Source: Billgrantia sulfidoxydans (GTDB lineage Bacteria > Pseudomonadota > Gammaproteobacteria > Pseudomonadales > Halomonadaceae). Taken from it: 64,000 bases of DNA. The stretch spans positions 310,001 to 374,000 of the forward strand of contig NZ_CP053381.1 in assembly GCF_017868775.1 (NCBI RefSeq), written 5' to 3'. Below, piece after piece: positions 15,712-25,572 of this stretch. The notes below the pieces were generated by a model. It ran no database searches and was not told where the DNA came from. It saw only the letters and a list, made by a program, of their open reading frames with translations. The position numbers were made by a program, and so were the translations under genes. Positions within the stretch are counted from its first letter, which is position 1; each line of letters opens with the position of its first letter.

Positions 15712-16154
15712 CAGGCGAAGCGACGGCTGACGACCAGGCTACCGCTGCCGAGGCCGGCCTGTACCAGCAGTGCCACGGCCCAGAACACCGGGTACTCCCA
15801 GCCGCCGCCCGGGTTGGAGAAGACCCAGCCGTTGCCGGCATGCACCCAGGCGGCGCCGATCAGGACCGGGATCAGGGCCAGGCTGACCCAGCGTGAGTAA
15901 ATACCGAGGATCAGGGCCAGACCGCCGCCGACCTCGGCGAGGATGGTCAGGTAGGCGATCAAGGCGGGCAGGCCGATCGATTCGAAGTAGCCCACCGTAC
16001 CGGGCACGGTAAACACGAATACCTTGAGCAGGCCGTGGGCCAGGGCCATGACGCCGAGCGACACGCGCAGCAGGGCGGTGGCATGAGCCTGAAGGGATTG
16101 GTTTTGCGAAGCGCTGGCGAGCGCGGGGCTTGCTTGAGTAGCTTGCGTTTGCAT
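15711..16154 (-). CDS. DoxX family membrane protein
   Basis: Predicted inner-membrane protein of 147 aa with four helices. The DoxX signature is visible: ALLRVSLGVMALAHGLLKVF, then YLTILAEVGGGLALILG and a final WVFSNPGGGWEYPVFWAVALL. Such proteins are linked to redox or sulfur stress systems in some bacteria, but this copy's role is unknown. The ATG at 16154 was chosen for position before the first helix with a GAAGGA-like site upstream. A LysR regulator gene lies 79 bases upstream on the same strand and may control it. Confidence 0.85.
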   Translation of the reverse strand: MQTQATQASPALASASQNQSLQAHATALLRVSLGVMALAHGLLKVFVFTVPGTVGYFESIGLPALIAYLTILAEVGGGLALILGIYSRWVSLALIPVLIGAAWVHAGNGWVFSNPGGGWEYPVFWAVALLVQAGLGSGSLVVSRRFA

Positions 16155-16233
16155 GGGAAGGACTCCGTTGTTCGTCAGGGTTGCCCTCACTCTACGCTGC
16201 CCTTCATGCGGGATAATCGTCGATTCGCGAACA

Positions 16234-17151
16234 TCATTGTTGCGCAAGAGGCGGCAATCCGAGCTCCCTTTCCCACGCCGGCGGATCCCCCCACGCCTCG
16301 GCGAGGAAATCGAGCAGTCGCTCGACCTTGGCCGGCAGGTGGCGTCGTGCCGGATAGACACCGTAGATCCCCAGGGTGACCGTCGCCTCCTCCAGCAGCA
16401 GTGGCACCAGTCGGCCCTGGCGGATGCTCTCGGTCACCAGAAAGCTCGGCTGATGGGCGATGCCAAGCCCGGCCTCGGCGGCCTGGGTCAAGACCTCGCC
16501 GTTGTTGCTCTCCAGCGGGCCGTGAACGGCAATGCGGCGATCGCCGAGCTGCCAGTCGGCACCGCTGGCGGTGCGATAGCGCAGGCAGCGATGCTCGGCC
16601 AGCTCCGCCAGCGTGCGCGGCTCGCCGAAGCGGGCCAGGTACCCGGGCGAGGCGCACGGCACCAGGCGGCAGCGGGCCAGGCGCCGCGCCACCAGGCTGG
16701 AGTCGGGCAGGCTGCCGATGCGGATCGCCAGGTCGTAGCCCTCCTCGAGCAGGTCGACGCGGCGGTCGCTGAGATCGAGGCGTACCTCTAGCGCGGGGTG
16801 TGCGAGCATGAAGCGCGTGATCAACGGCGAGAGGAAACGCGTGCCGAAGGACATCGGGCCGTTGACGCGTAGGCGGCCGCACACCTCGGTGCTGCCGGCG
16901 CCCAGCTCCGCTTCGGCCTCCTCCAGCGCCTGCAGGATCGCCTGGGCGCGGGCGAGGTAGCTCTCTCCGGCCTCGGTGAGATGCAGGCGGCGGGTCGTCC
17001 GCTGCAGCAGGCGCACGCCCAGGTGGCTTTCGAGCTCCATGATCAGGCGCGAGATGCGCGTGCGCGACAGATCCAGCGTCTCGGCGGCGCGGGTGTAGCT
17101 GCCGAGTTCGGCGACCCGCACGTAGGCGGTCATGGCATCCAGCAGGTTCAT
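16234..17151 (-). CDS. LysR-family transcriptional regulator
   Basis: 305-aa LysR regulator: N-terminal winged helix-turn-helix (about 1-60, TAYVRVAELGSYTRAAETLDLSR then LIMELESHLGVRLLQRTTRR) followed by a periplasmic-binding-protein-like effector domain. It belongs by style to the CrgA/DsdC-like group that often controls adjacent redox or quinone genes. Possible targets are the downstream doxX gene or the AttH-type operon ending 20 bases upstream of it. The effector is unknown. Confidence 0.88.
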   Translation of the reverse strand: MNLLDAMTAYVRVAELGSYTRAAETLDLSRTRISRLIMELESHLGVRLLQRTTRRLHLTEAGESYLARAQAILQALEEAEAELGAGSTEVCGRLRVNGPMSFGTRFLSPLITRFMLAHPALEVRLDLSDRRVDLLEEGYDLAIRIGSLPDSSLVARRLARCRLVPCASPGYLARFGEPRTLAELAEHRCLRYRTASGADWQLGDRRIAVHGPLESNNGEVLTQAAEAGLGIAHQPSFLVTESIRQGRLVPLLLEEATVTLGIYGVYPARRHLPAKVERLLDFLAEAWGDPPAWERELGLPPLAQQ

Positions 17152-17170
17152 GGCGCTCTCCTCGCAGGCG

Positions 17171-18322
17171 TCAGTACCCGGTCATCTCCAGGTATCCTAC
17201 CCCGTGGCGCTCGCCGTCGTCGGCGCCGCGGGCGACCACTTCGCCTTCCCAGTAGGGCACGCTGGTATCCATCCAGCGTTCGGCGTGGGGTGCCTCGACG
17301 ATCAGGTCGATCCCGGCACGGGGTATCTCCAGGCGCCAGCGGGTCGGCAGCTCGCGGCCCGCCACGCGCCGGGTATCGAGCGGGGTCATGTCGATCTCAT
17401 TCGGGGCCAGTGCGGTGGGTTCGCCATCGGGACCGATCCAGGTGCCCGAGCGGTAGTCGCCGCCGTCTTCGCCGCCGCCGCGCAGTTGGAAGGCCATCAG
17501 CCGATGGCCATCATCGAAGTGCAGCGAGAACCAGTCCCAGCCCTGCTGGCGCTCGTCGAGCAGCTGGCTGCTCCACTCGCGGTCGAGCCAGCCGCGTCCG
17601 CTTACCTCTCTGGTCTCTCCGTCCAGGGTGACCTCGCCCTCGATGCGCCAGAACGGCTGGCTATAGTAGAGCGAACCTTCACCGTTGGCGGCCTTCTGGC
17701 TGAAGCCGGCTTCGCCGTGCAATACCAGCGGCCCCTCGGCGGTCAGCGTCAGGTCATAGCCGAAGCCGCCGTGCTCGTCGTCCTGATGTGCCGTCAGTGC
17801 CAGTTCGGCGAAGGTGTCGCCCCCGCTCGTCGCATCCGCTTCGAGTCGGCTGGCCAGCTGCCACTGGTCGATCCAGGCGCGGAAGGGCTCGGCCCTCGTT
17901 CCCGCCTGGCCGTCGTCCTGCCGCGTATGGCCGCGGGCGAAGCGCTCCGCCACGCGGTGGGTGTCCCCTCGGGAGACCGCCATATGGGCCATCCACAGCT
18001 GGTCGGCGGCCCAGGGACCGGGCGCAGGGCGCTCGTGGGGTGGCGTCAGTGCCTGGCGGAACAGGGTCCACTGCAGGCCCAGCGGCTCGCCGCCCGCGTC
18101 CGTGAGGTTGGCGGTGAGATACCACCACTCGATGCGGTAGTCCGGGTGGGCGCCGTGGTCCTCGGGGAAGCGCAGGGGGATACCCCGCCGGGCCTGGGCG
18201 AAGTCACCGGCCTCTTGGCCCAGCCCGGCGAAACCTGCCGACTCGCTGGGCGGTGGCTCGCCTTCGCAGCCGGCAAGCCAGGCGGTCGCCAGCAGGGTCG
18301 CCAGCATGCCGACGCGCTTCAT
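17171..18322 (-). CDS. AttH/CrtC-type lipocalin-like lipoprotein
   Basis: Predicted lipoprotein (lipobox WLAGC, cysteine near residue 19), 383 aa, with the AttH/carotenoid 1,2-hydratase-like fold. Tell-tale segments are EWWYLTANL near residue 68, the SGRGWLDREWSSQ block and WFSLHFDDGHRLMAFQLR. In known clusters it is encoded with an FtsX-type permease and a LolD-like ATPase, exactly as here. The ATG overlaps the permease stop (ATGA). Function of the set is not established; lipid or envelope-related transport is a reasonable guess. Confidence 0.85.
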   Translation of the reverse strand: MKRVGMLATLLATAWLAGCEGEPPPSESAGFAGLGQEAGDFAQARRGIPLRFPEDHGAHPDYRIEWWYLTANLTDAGGEPLGLQWTLFRQALTPPHERPAPGPWAADQLWMAHMAVSRGDTHRVAERFARGHTRQDDGQAGTRAEPFRAWIDQWQLASRLEADATSGGDTFAELALTAHQDDEHGGFGYDLTLTAEGPLVLHGEAGFSQKAANGEGSLYYSQPFWRIEGEVTLDGETREVSGRGWLDREWSSQLLDERQQGWDWFSLHFDDGHRLMAFQLRGGGEDGGDYRSGTWIGPDGEPTALAPNEIDMTPLDTRRVAGRELPTRWRLEIPRAGIDLIVEAPHAERWMDTSVPYWEGEVVARGADDGERHGVGYLEMTGY

Positions 18323-20817
18323 GGCGCCTCCTCCGCCAGCAGGGCGCGGGGCGGCGCATGCCACAGGCGAGCCGCCGGCAACGCCGCGGCGAGCAGTGCC
18401 ACCGCGGCGGCCGTCGCCAGGGTCAGGGCGATATCCTCGGGGAAGATGTGCAACGGCAGGCGCCAGCCGAAGGCGGCCACGTTGATCACCGCCACCAGGC
18501 CCAGCGCCAGCACGCTGCCCAGCGGCACGGCGAGGGCGCCGACGGCCAGTGCCATGCCGCCGAGCTGGGCCAGCTGCACCGTGACCAGCCGGGCGCGCGG
18601 CACGCCCAGCGCCCACAGTGGGGCGAGCTGGCGGCGACGCTCCCGCGCCTGGGCCAGCAGGCTCGCCAGCAGGGCCAGCGCGGCCACGGCCAGGGTCAAT
18701 ACGCTCAGCGCTCGGGTGATGGTGAAGGTGCGCTCGAAGATCTCGACGGAGACCCGCTTCACCTCGCGCTGGTCCACCAGCGCATCGCCGCCGAGTTCGA
18801 AGCGCTGGCGCAGCGCGTCACGCAGCGCCGCCTCATCGGCGCTCGCGGTGAGCACGATGCCGATCGAACTGGGCGCAGCGGCGAAGCGCTCGGCCAGGTG
18901 AGGCGTGGCCAGCAGCACTTCGCCGCGGGTGTTGCCGTAGTCGGGATAGACCGCGGCCACCGGCAGTGTCTCGCGTACGCCCGGGCCCGTCAGCGTCAGA
19001 CGGTCGCCCGGGGCCAGTTCCTGATCGATGGCGAGTTGCTCGTTGACGAAGGCGGCCTTGCCCGCGGCGAACGCCTGCCAGGCGGCGTCGCGCCCGGCCT
19101 GGGTGTCGAGCAGCGGCCAGCTCGGGATCAGCGTCTCGCCCGGGGTGATGCCGTAGAGGCCGACCGGCAGCTGCGGCGAGCGTGATCCGCCGCTGCCGTC
19201 GATCTCCACCAGCGTGGCCTCGGCGTGACGGGTCGGCAGCAGTTCGTCGACCTCGGGGCGCTCGGCCAGCCACGCCTGCACCGTGTCGAACTGCTCGGGC
19301 GGCGGGCGCAGGTAGTAGTCTGCCATCAGGCGCTGGTCGAGCCAGTCGAGGAACGTCAGGCGGAAGCCGCCGACCATGCTGCTCACGCCCAGGTTGGCGG
19401 AGAGCGCGATCAGCAGCGCCATCATGGCGAGCGCCAGCCTGGGCAACTGCAGCTGCAGGTCGGCCAGCGCCCAGTGGGCCAGCGGCCGGCGGGCAACGAG
19501 GCGGCCGAGGCCGGCCAGCACCAGGGCCAGCAGCGAGGGCAGCAGCAGGGCGCTGGCCAGCAGCAGTGCGGCGATCAGGGCGAAGCCGGCCAGCAGCCCC
19601 TCGCCGGCGGGCTGGCGCGCGAGCCATGCCCACAGCCCCAGACCGACCGCTGCGACTGCGGCCCCTGCCAGTGCCATGCCGCGCAGCTGGCGCAGGAAGC
19701 CGGCGCGCCAGGCCTGGGCCTGGCCCAGCCCCAGCACGCTGAGGCGCGCCGCCCGCCACAGCACGCCGCTGCCCGCCAGCAGCAGGCCGCCCAGGGTGAC
19801 GCCGAGCCCGCCGAGCCAGTAGTGCCAAGGGAGGTTGAGCGTGACCGCCACCTCGGCGCCGTAGAGGCTGCCCAGGGTGGCGGCCACGTCGGGCAACAGC
19901 ACGCGCGCCAGCCATACGCCGCTGACGATACCGGCCACGGCGCCGACGACACCCAGCAGCGCCAGCTCCAGGGCGAGCAGCCCGACCAGGCCGCGCCCCG
20001 TCACGCCCAAGGCACGCAGCGTACGCAGCATGCCCAGGCGTTGCTCCAGCGCCAGGCCCAGCGCCGCCTGGACGATGAACAGCCCCACCACCAGTGCCAG
20101 CAGCGCCATGGCGGTGAGGTTGAGATGGAAGCTCTCGGTGAGCTGACCGGGCGAGACCAGTGTGGCCGCTCGGGTCAGTACCAGCCCCTCGGGGGCGCGT
20201 TCGAGTGCGCCCGGGGCGGTGACCAGGCGTGACAGCCGTTCGCCGCTGTCGAGCAGGCGCGCCGCCGCGGCGATATCCATGACCAGGGTGCCGGGTGGCA
20301 GCGTGGGCGTGAGCACCAGCGGCGGCATTCGGCGATTGGCCAGGCGCGGCTCGGCGCCGGCGGCTTCGCGGTGGCTCAGGTCCAGTGCGGGCAGGGTGTC
20401 CGGGGCGATGCGGGTCTGCCACGGCGGGGTGAGGAAGTCGGCCAGCTCTCCCTGGCTGGAGGCAGCAGCGAAGGCACTGTCGCCGGGCAGGGTCAGGGGA
20501 TCGATGCCGATCACGCGCAGCTCGGTACCGTCCGGGGCCTCGAGCCGGCCTTCCAGCAGGGGCGATACGAGCCAGCCGGCACGGCGCAGGCGCAGGTAGT
20601 CGTCGCGCGTCAGCGGCTCGCCGTCGCGGCGCTCCAGGCGGTCGAGCCCGGTGGTGAACAGCGCCTCGGCGCGGGCGTAGCTGTCGCGTGCCGAGGCGTT
20701 GATCGCCTGTACGCCGCTCCATAGCGCACCGGCCACCCACAGCCCCAGCAGCAGCATGGCGAGCTGGCCGGGGTGGCGCTTGTAGTGTGAAAGCAGTGTC
20801 GCCAGGGCGGTCAGCAT
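18319..20817 (-). CDS. FtsX-family ABC transporter permease
   Basis: 832-aa inner-membrane protein with two FtsX/MacB-type permease modules. It has an N-terminal helix (about 17-37), a large extracytoplasmic domain (40-230), a three-helix FtsX block (235-360), further helices (375-480), a second periplasmic domain and a C-terminal FtsX block. It looks like two permeases fused, as in the AttF/AttG or LolC/E-like arrangement. Its start shares one base with the stop of the ATPase gene and its stop overlaps the AttH-like gene, so this is a tightly coupled three-gene operon. Confidence 0.88.
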   Translation of the reverse strand: MLTALATLLSHYKRHPGQLAMLLLGLWVAGALWSGVQAINASARDSYARAEALFTTGLDRLERRDGEPLTRDDYLRLRRAGWLVSPLLEGRLEAPDGTELRVIGIDPLTLPGDSAFAAASSQGELADFLTPPWQTRIAPDTLPALDLSHREAAGAEPRLANRRMPPLVLTPTLPPGTLVMDIAAAARLLDSGERLSRLVTAPGALERAPEGLVLTRAATLVSPGQLTESFHLNLTAMALLALVVGLFIVQAALGLALEQRLGMLRTLRALGVTGRGLVGLLALELALLGVVGAVAGIVSGVWLARVLLPDVAATLGSLYGAEVAVTLNLPWHYWLGGLGVTLGGLLLAGSGVLWRAARLSVLGLGQAQAWRAGFLRQLRGMALAGAAVAAVGLGLWAWLARQPAGEGLLAGFALIAALLLASALLLPSLLALVLAGLGRLVARRPLAHWALADLQLQLPRLALAMMALLIALSANLGVSSMVGGFRLTFLDWLDQRLMADYYLRPPPEQFDTVQAWLAERPEVDELLPTRHAEATLVEIDGSGGSRSPQLPVGLYGITPGETLIPSWPLLDTQAGRDAAWQAFAAGKAAFVNEQLAIDQELAPGDRLTLTGPGVRETLPVAAVYPDYGNTRGEVLLATPHLAERFAAAPSSIGIVLTASADEAALRDALRQRFELGGDALVDQREVKRVSVEIFERTFTITRALSVLTLAVAALALLASLLAQARERRRQLAPLWALGVPRARLVTVQLAQLGGMALAVGALAVPLGSVLALGLVAVINVAAFGWRLPLHIFPEDIALTLATAAAVALLAAALPAARLWHAPPRALLAEEAP

Positions 20818-21500
20818 CAGCGGTGGCTCGCCTCTTGGCCGGAAGGCGGCTCGAGCCGGCCGTGGGTCAGGCGCAGGCAGCGGTCCAGCGGGGCGGCGAC
20901 CTGCGGGCTGTGGGTCACCATCAGCAGCGCACTGCCGGCCTCGCGCACCAGGTCGAGCAGCAGCTCGAGCACCTCAGCGGCGGTGGTCTCGTCAAGGTTG
21001 CCGGTGGGCTCGTCGGCGAGCAGCAGGGCGGGGCGGGACGCCAGGGCACGGCCGATGGCCAGGCGCTGCTGCTGGCCGCCCGAGAGCTGTTCCGGGTAGC
21101 GCCGCTCGAGGCCCGCCAGGCCCAGGCGCTCGATCAGGTGCGCCGACCACTTCGGCGTTTCGCGCTTGGCCAGCCGCGCCTGCAGGCGCAGGTTGTCGCT
21201 CACGTTCAGGCTCGGCACGAGGTGAAACTGCTGGAACACCAACCCCAGGGTCTCGCGGCGCAGCCGGGCGCGGTCCGGCTCGTCCAGCGCAGCGACCGAA
21301 CGGCCGGCGACGATCACTTCGCCGCTATCCGGCAGGTCGAGCCCCGCCGCCAGGTGCAGCAGGGTCGACTTGCCGCTGCCCGACTCGCCCATCAGCGCCA
21401 GGCTCTCGCCGGGGCGCAGCTCGAGGTCGACGGCGGTGAGCACCGCGAGCGGGCCTTGGGGTGTGGCGTAGGCCTTGTGAACCTGGCGAAATTCGAGCAT
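20817..21500 (-). CDS. LolD-type ABC transporter ATPase
   Basis: 227-aa ABC ATPase of the LolD/MacB class: Walker A GESGSGKST (about 36-44), Q-loop LGLVFQQFHLVPSLN, signature LSGGQQQRLAIGRAL, Walker B LLLADEPTGNLD and switch histidine in MVTHS. The PTGNLD sequence after Walker B is characteristic of this class, which works mechanically on periplasmic substrates rather than as a channel pump. First gene of the operon with the FtsX-type permease and AttH-like lipoprotein. Confidence 0.92.
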   Translation of the reverse strand: MLEFRQVHKAYATPQGPLAVLTAVDLELRPGESLALMGESGSGKSTLLHLAAGLDLPDSGEVIVAGRSVAALDEPDRARLRRETLGLVFQQFHLVPSLNVSDNLRLQARLAKRETPKWSAHLIERLGLAGLERRYPEQLSGGQQQRLAIGRALASRPALLLADEPTGNLDETTAAEVLELLLDLVREAGSALLMVTHSPQVAAPLDRCLRLTHGRLEPPSGQEASHR

Positions 21501-21546
21501 GTCGGCCTTTCCTGGGGAAAGGCGTATCGTCCCACAAGCGGACGGC

Positions 21547-21754
21547 TCAGGCGAAGATGCGCACGGCGGGAATCGGCCCCAGGCCCATCACGCCGGGTTC
21601 GACCCCGGTGGTGCTGGCGGCGATCAGTCGGGCGCGGGGCGCAAGCCCGCGGCGTTCGGCCTCGTCGGCGAGGGCCAGCAGCAGGCTGGCGGCGCCGCCG
21701 AAGCTGCCGATGGCGGTGCGGACTGCCGAGAATGACGACGGAATCGAGCCGCAT
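21547..21754 (-). pseudogene. Thiolase (acetyl-CoA acetyltransferase) remnant
   Basis: A ribosome site (AGGAGAG) and ATG begin a thiolase N-terminus (MRLDSVVIL), which then continues in another frame as SAVRTAIGSFGGA, consistent with a 2-base deletion. It jumps straight to an internal thiolase segment (ALADEAERRGLAPRARLIA, then TGVEPGVMGLGPIPAVRIFA) and ends at TGA. About 220 internal residues, including the nucleophilic cysteine, and the C-terminal 100 residues with the catalytic His and Cys are gone. This is a clear gene wreck of about 208 bases. Confidence 0.82.
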
Positions 21755-22244
21755 CTTGTCTCTCCTGTCTGTCGTCGGCGTCAGGTCATCTTGCGTAACG
21801 ATCGGCATCTCGTATGACTCATGTTCGTTCTTGTGGCGTTTGGCGTTTATCACCAGCTGTGGATAACACTGTGCACTGTTTGGTGAACTTTTGTGCAAAG
21901 GGTGTGAGCTGTCCACAAGTGCAGCGTTCTCACCCCCTACTTGCTCGTTCATGGTAGGGAGAAAGCGGTTCGGCCGGTTTACGCATCGCGCCACATTCGT
22001 TGCATTTCGTGTCATTTTTTCTTGGCCAGAAGCCGATGCCTCAGACCTGGAAAGAGACGGTGACAGATCGTGCCAAGCCGGTGATGCGATGGTTAGCGCA
22101 AGGCAACCGGCGGCTGCCAAGCCATCATTGATCGACGGGCCATGAAGGGGTTATGTGTGCGTGGTGCAAGGCAGCAAGAGAAAGCGCTCAAGCAGCGGAG
22201 GGGGCTCCCTCCGCTGGTGGCGCTGCTGCGATGGCAGGGCTGGG
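21755..22244. other. 490-base stretch without a supported gene
   Basis: No convincing ORF. It holds the upstream region of the thiolase remnant, an isolated perfect DnaA-box sequence (TTATCCACAG on the minus strand, 21857-21866), AT-richer sequence near 21990-22020, and a hairpin after the SMP-30 stop (AGCGGAGG / CCTCCGCT, 22194-22215) that may be a weak terminator for that gene. Confidence 0.6.
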
Positions 22245-23360
<1,116 letters not shown>

Positions 23361-23514
23361 GCTTCATACTCCCTCTGTGTTGTTCTGTCAGGGGGCGAGC
23401 CCGCCCGGGGCGAAGGCCGGGGCGGGGCGCGGGAGATGGATTGCGATGAGCGGCTATCCAGCATAGTCGCGCTGCGTGGTGTTTGCGCATCCAGGCCGTC
23501 GCCGAGCGGACAAC

Positions 23515-23546
23515 GAAAAAGGCGCCCCCTTGCGGGTAGCGCCTTC
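23515..23546 (-). terminator. Terminator after znuA
   Basis: On the minus strand, AAGGCGC and GCGCCTT form a stem around a loop, running into TTTTTC, 21 bases after the znuA stop. It ends the znuCBA operon. Confidence 0.7.
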
Positions 23547-23566
23547 TGGCTGCTTGCGGAACGCCG

Positions 23567-24646
23567 TTAGTGGTCGTGGCCGTGGTCGTCGTGGCCATGG
23601 TCGTCGTCGCCTTCCCGGTCGTCATGACCCGCCTTGGCCAGGGCATCGTGCAGCACCTGGGCGTTGTGGCGCATCATGCCAAGATAGGTGCTGGCCTCGC
23701 CTTCGCTGGCCAGGGCATCGGCGTAGAGCGTACCGGCGATGGGCAGGCCAGTCTCCTCGGCGAGCTGGTTGATCACCGCCGGGCTGGTCATGTTCTCGTG
23801 GAACAGGGCGCGCACGTTCTGCTCGCGAATCACGTCGATCAGCCGGGCCATGTCGGCGGCGCTGGGCTCGGCTTCGGTGGAGAGCCCCACCGGCGAGAGG
23901 AAGCGTATGCCGTAGGCGCTGGCGAAGTAGCCGAAGGAGTCGTGGCCGGTGATCACGCTGGTGGAGCCCGGTACTTCTCCGAGAAGCTCGCGGATCTCGG
24001 CGTCGGTGGCTTCCAGCTCGTTGATGTAGCGCTCGGCGTTCTCGCGATAGGCGGCTTCGTTGTCCGGATCGGCCTCGATCAGGCCATCGCGGATGTTGCC
24101 GACATAGACCTTGCCCATGGCCAGGTCTTGCCAGCCGTGCGGGTCGTCGTCGCCGTGGTCGTCGTGGCCAGCCGCCGTTTCCTGGCCGTGCGCGTCGTGG
24201 TCGTCATGCCCATGCTCGTCGTGGTCACCATGCCCGTGATCGTCGTGGTCATCCTCATGGTCGTCGTGCCCGTGGGCGTGGGCATGGTCGTGGCCCTGGT
24301 AGTCGAGTTTGACGATGCCGTCGCTGGCCGTGACCAGCGCTCCCGCGTAGTCGCTGGAGTCGATCAACCGCTCCATCCAGCCTTCGAACCGCAGGCCATT
24401 GAAGACCACCAGCCCGGCCTCGGCCAGCGAGCGCGCATCGCGGGGGCTGGGCGAGAACACGTGGGTGTCGCTGTCGGGGCCGACCAGCGAGGTGACCTCC
24501 ACGTGTTCGCCGCCTACGTTCTGCACCATGTCGGCCAGAATGCTGAAGCTGGTGACGACCTGAACGCGCTCGGCGGCCATGGCGGCGGGCAGTGCCAGCA
24601 TGGCCGAAGCGCCCAGCATCAGGGCGGCGGATGTCGGGTATCGCAT
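23567..24646 (-). CDS. znuA: Periplasmic zinc-binding protein ZnuA
   Basis: Cluster A-I binding protein, 359 aa, signal peptide cleaved near MAAERV (residue about 25). Zinc ligands are His62 (DTHVFSP), His170 (DDPHGWQD), His235 (TGHDSFGYF) and Asp310 (LYADAL): the His-His-His-Asp zinc set, in contrast to the manganese-type protein at 12151. A very long His/Asp-rich loop (about residues 119-164) and a second His/Asp-rich tail (about 345-359) can hold additional zinc. It is the third gene after znuC and znuB, which is a less common order than znuA alone opposite znuCB. Zur control is inferred from the operator at 26478. Confidence 0.93.
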   Translation of the reverse strand: MRYPTSAALMLGASAMLALPAAMAAERVQVVTSFSILADMVQNVGGEHVEVTSLVGPDSDTHVFSPSPRDARSLAEAGLVVFNGLRFEGWMERLIDSSDYAGALVTASDGIVKLDYQGHDHAHAHGHDDHEDDHDDHGHGDHDEHGHDDHDAHGQETAAGHDDHGDDDPHGWQDLAMGKVYVGNIRDGLIEADPDNEAAYRENAERYINELEATDAEIRELLGEVPGSTSVITGHDSFGYFASAYGIRFLSPVGLSTEAEPSAADMARLIDVIREQNVRALFHENMTSPAVINQLAEETGLPIAGTLYADALASEGEASTYLGMMRHNAQVLHDALAKAGHDDREGDDDHGHDDHGHDH

Positions 24647-24681
24647 GGAAAGTCTCCTCGGGGTAGGTGTTTCATGTCGCT

Positions 24682-25572
24682 TCAGTGCGGTTCTGGCGAG
24701 CCGAGCGGTACGGCATGACGCTGGAGCTTCGCCCTCAGGCTGTGATGGCGGCCGAGCAGGGCGGAGAGCACGTAGCCCACGCCCGCCAGCAGGATGATGG
24801 CCGGACCCGATGGAACGCTGAGGTGGTAGGAGAGCAGCAGGCCGCCGAGGCTGGCGAAAACGGCCAGCAGGATGGCGATGGTGATCAGCCCCTCCAGGCG
24901 CTTGCTCCAGAAGCGCGCCGTGGTGGCCGGCAGCATCATCAGGCCCACGGCCATCAGGGTGCCCAGGGTCTGGAAGCCGGCGGTGAGGTTGAGCACCACC
25001 AGGCCGAGGAAGACGCCGTGCACCAGGCTTCCCTGCATACCCTGGCCGCGCAGGAACAGTGGATCGAGGCACTCCACCACCAGGGCGCGAAAGATCAGCG
25101 CCAGGGTAATCACAATGACGCTGCTGATCGCCGCGATCAGCACCAGCGCGGTGGTATTCACCGCCAGGATCGAGCCGAACAGCACATGCGTCAGGTCAAC
25201 GCTACTGCCGCCCAATGAGACGAGCATCACGCCCGCCGCCAGCGAGATCAGGAAGAAGCTGGCCATGGCCGAGTCCTCGCGATGGCCGGTCATCTGCGAC
25301 ACGCTGCCGGCCAGCACCGCGATCAGCAGCCCCGACAGCACGCCGCCCAGGCTCATGACCGGCAGCGAGAAGCCTGCCAGCAGGAAGCCCAGCGCCACGC
25401 CGGGCAGGATGGCATGGGCCATGGCATCGCCGATCAGGCTCATGCCACGTAGCATCAGGAACACGCCCATGGGCGGTGCGGCCAGCGACAGGGCCAGGCC
25501 GGCCACTGCGGCGCGGCGCATGAAGCCGTAGTCGAAGGGGGCGATCAACCACTCGTGAAGCAGCGCTAGCAT
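24682..25572 (-). CDS. znuB: Zinc ABC transporter permease ZnuB
   Basis: ABC-3 family permease, 296 aa, about eight helices, with the conserved LMLRGMSLIGDAMAHAILPGVALGFLL segment. It overlaps znuC by 7 bases and precedes znuA by 35 bases. It is closely related in sequence to the lone permease at 26594, so the two are paralogues that probably arose by duplication. Confidence 0.92.
   Translation of the reverse strand: MLALLHEWLIAPFDYGFMRRAAVAGLALSLAAPPMGVFLMLRGMSLIGDAMAHAILPGVALGFLLAGFSLPVMSLGGVLSGLLIAVLAGSVSQMTGHREDSAMASFFLISLAAGVMLVSLGGSSVDLTHVLFGSILAVNTTALVLIAAISSVIVITLALIFRALVVECLDPLFLRGQGMQGSLVHGVFLGLVVLNLTAGFQTLGTLMAVGLMMLPATTARFWSKRLEGLITIAILLAVFASLGGLLLSYHLSVPSGPAIILLAGVGYVLSALLGRHHSLRAKLQRHAVPLGSPEPH

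Noticed and set aside
21857..21866. Perfect DnaA-box sequence TTATCCACAG
   Set aside because: Single copy, no clustered boxes, no AT-rich unwinding element, no dnaA/dnaN or rep genes; not an origin.
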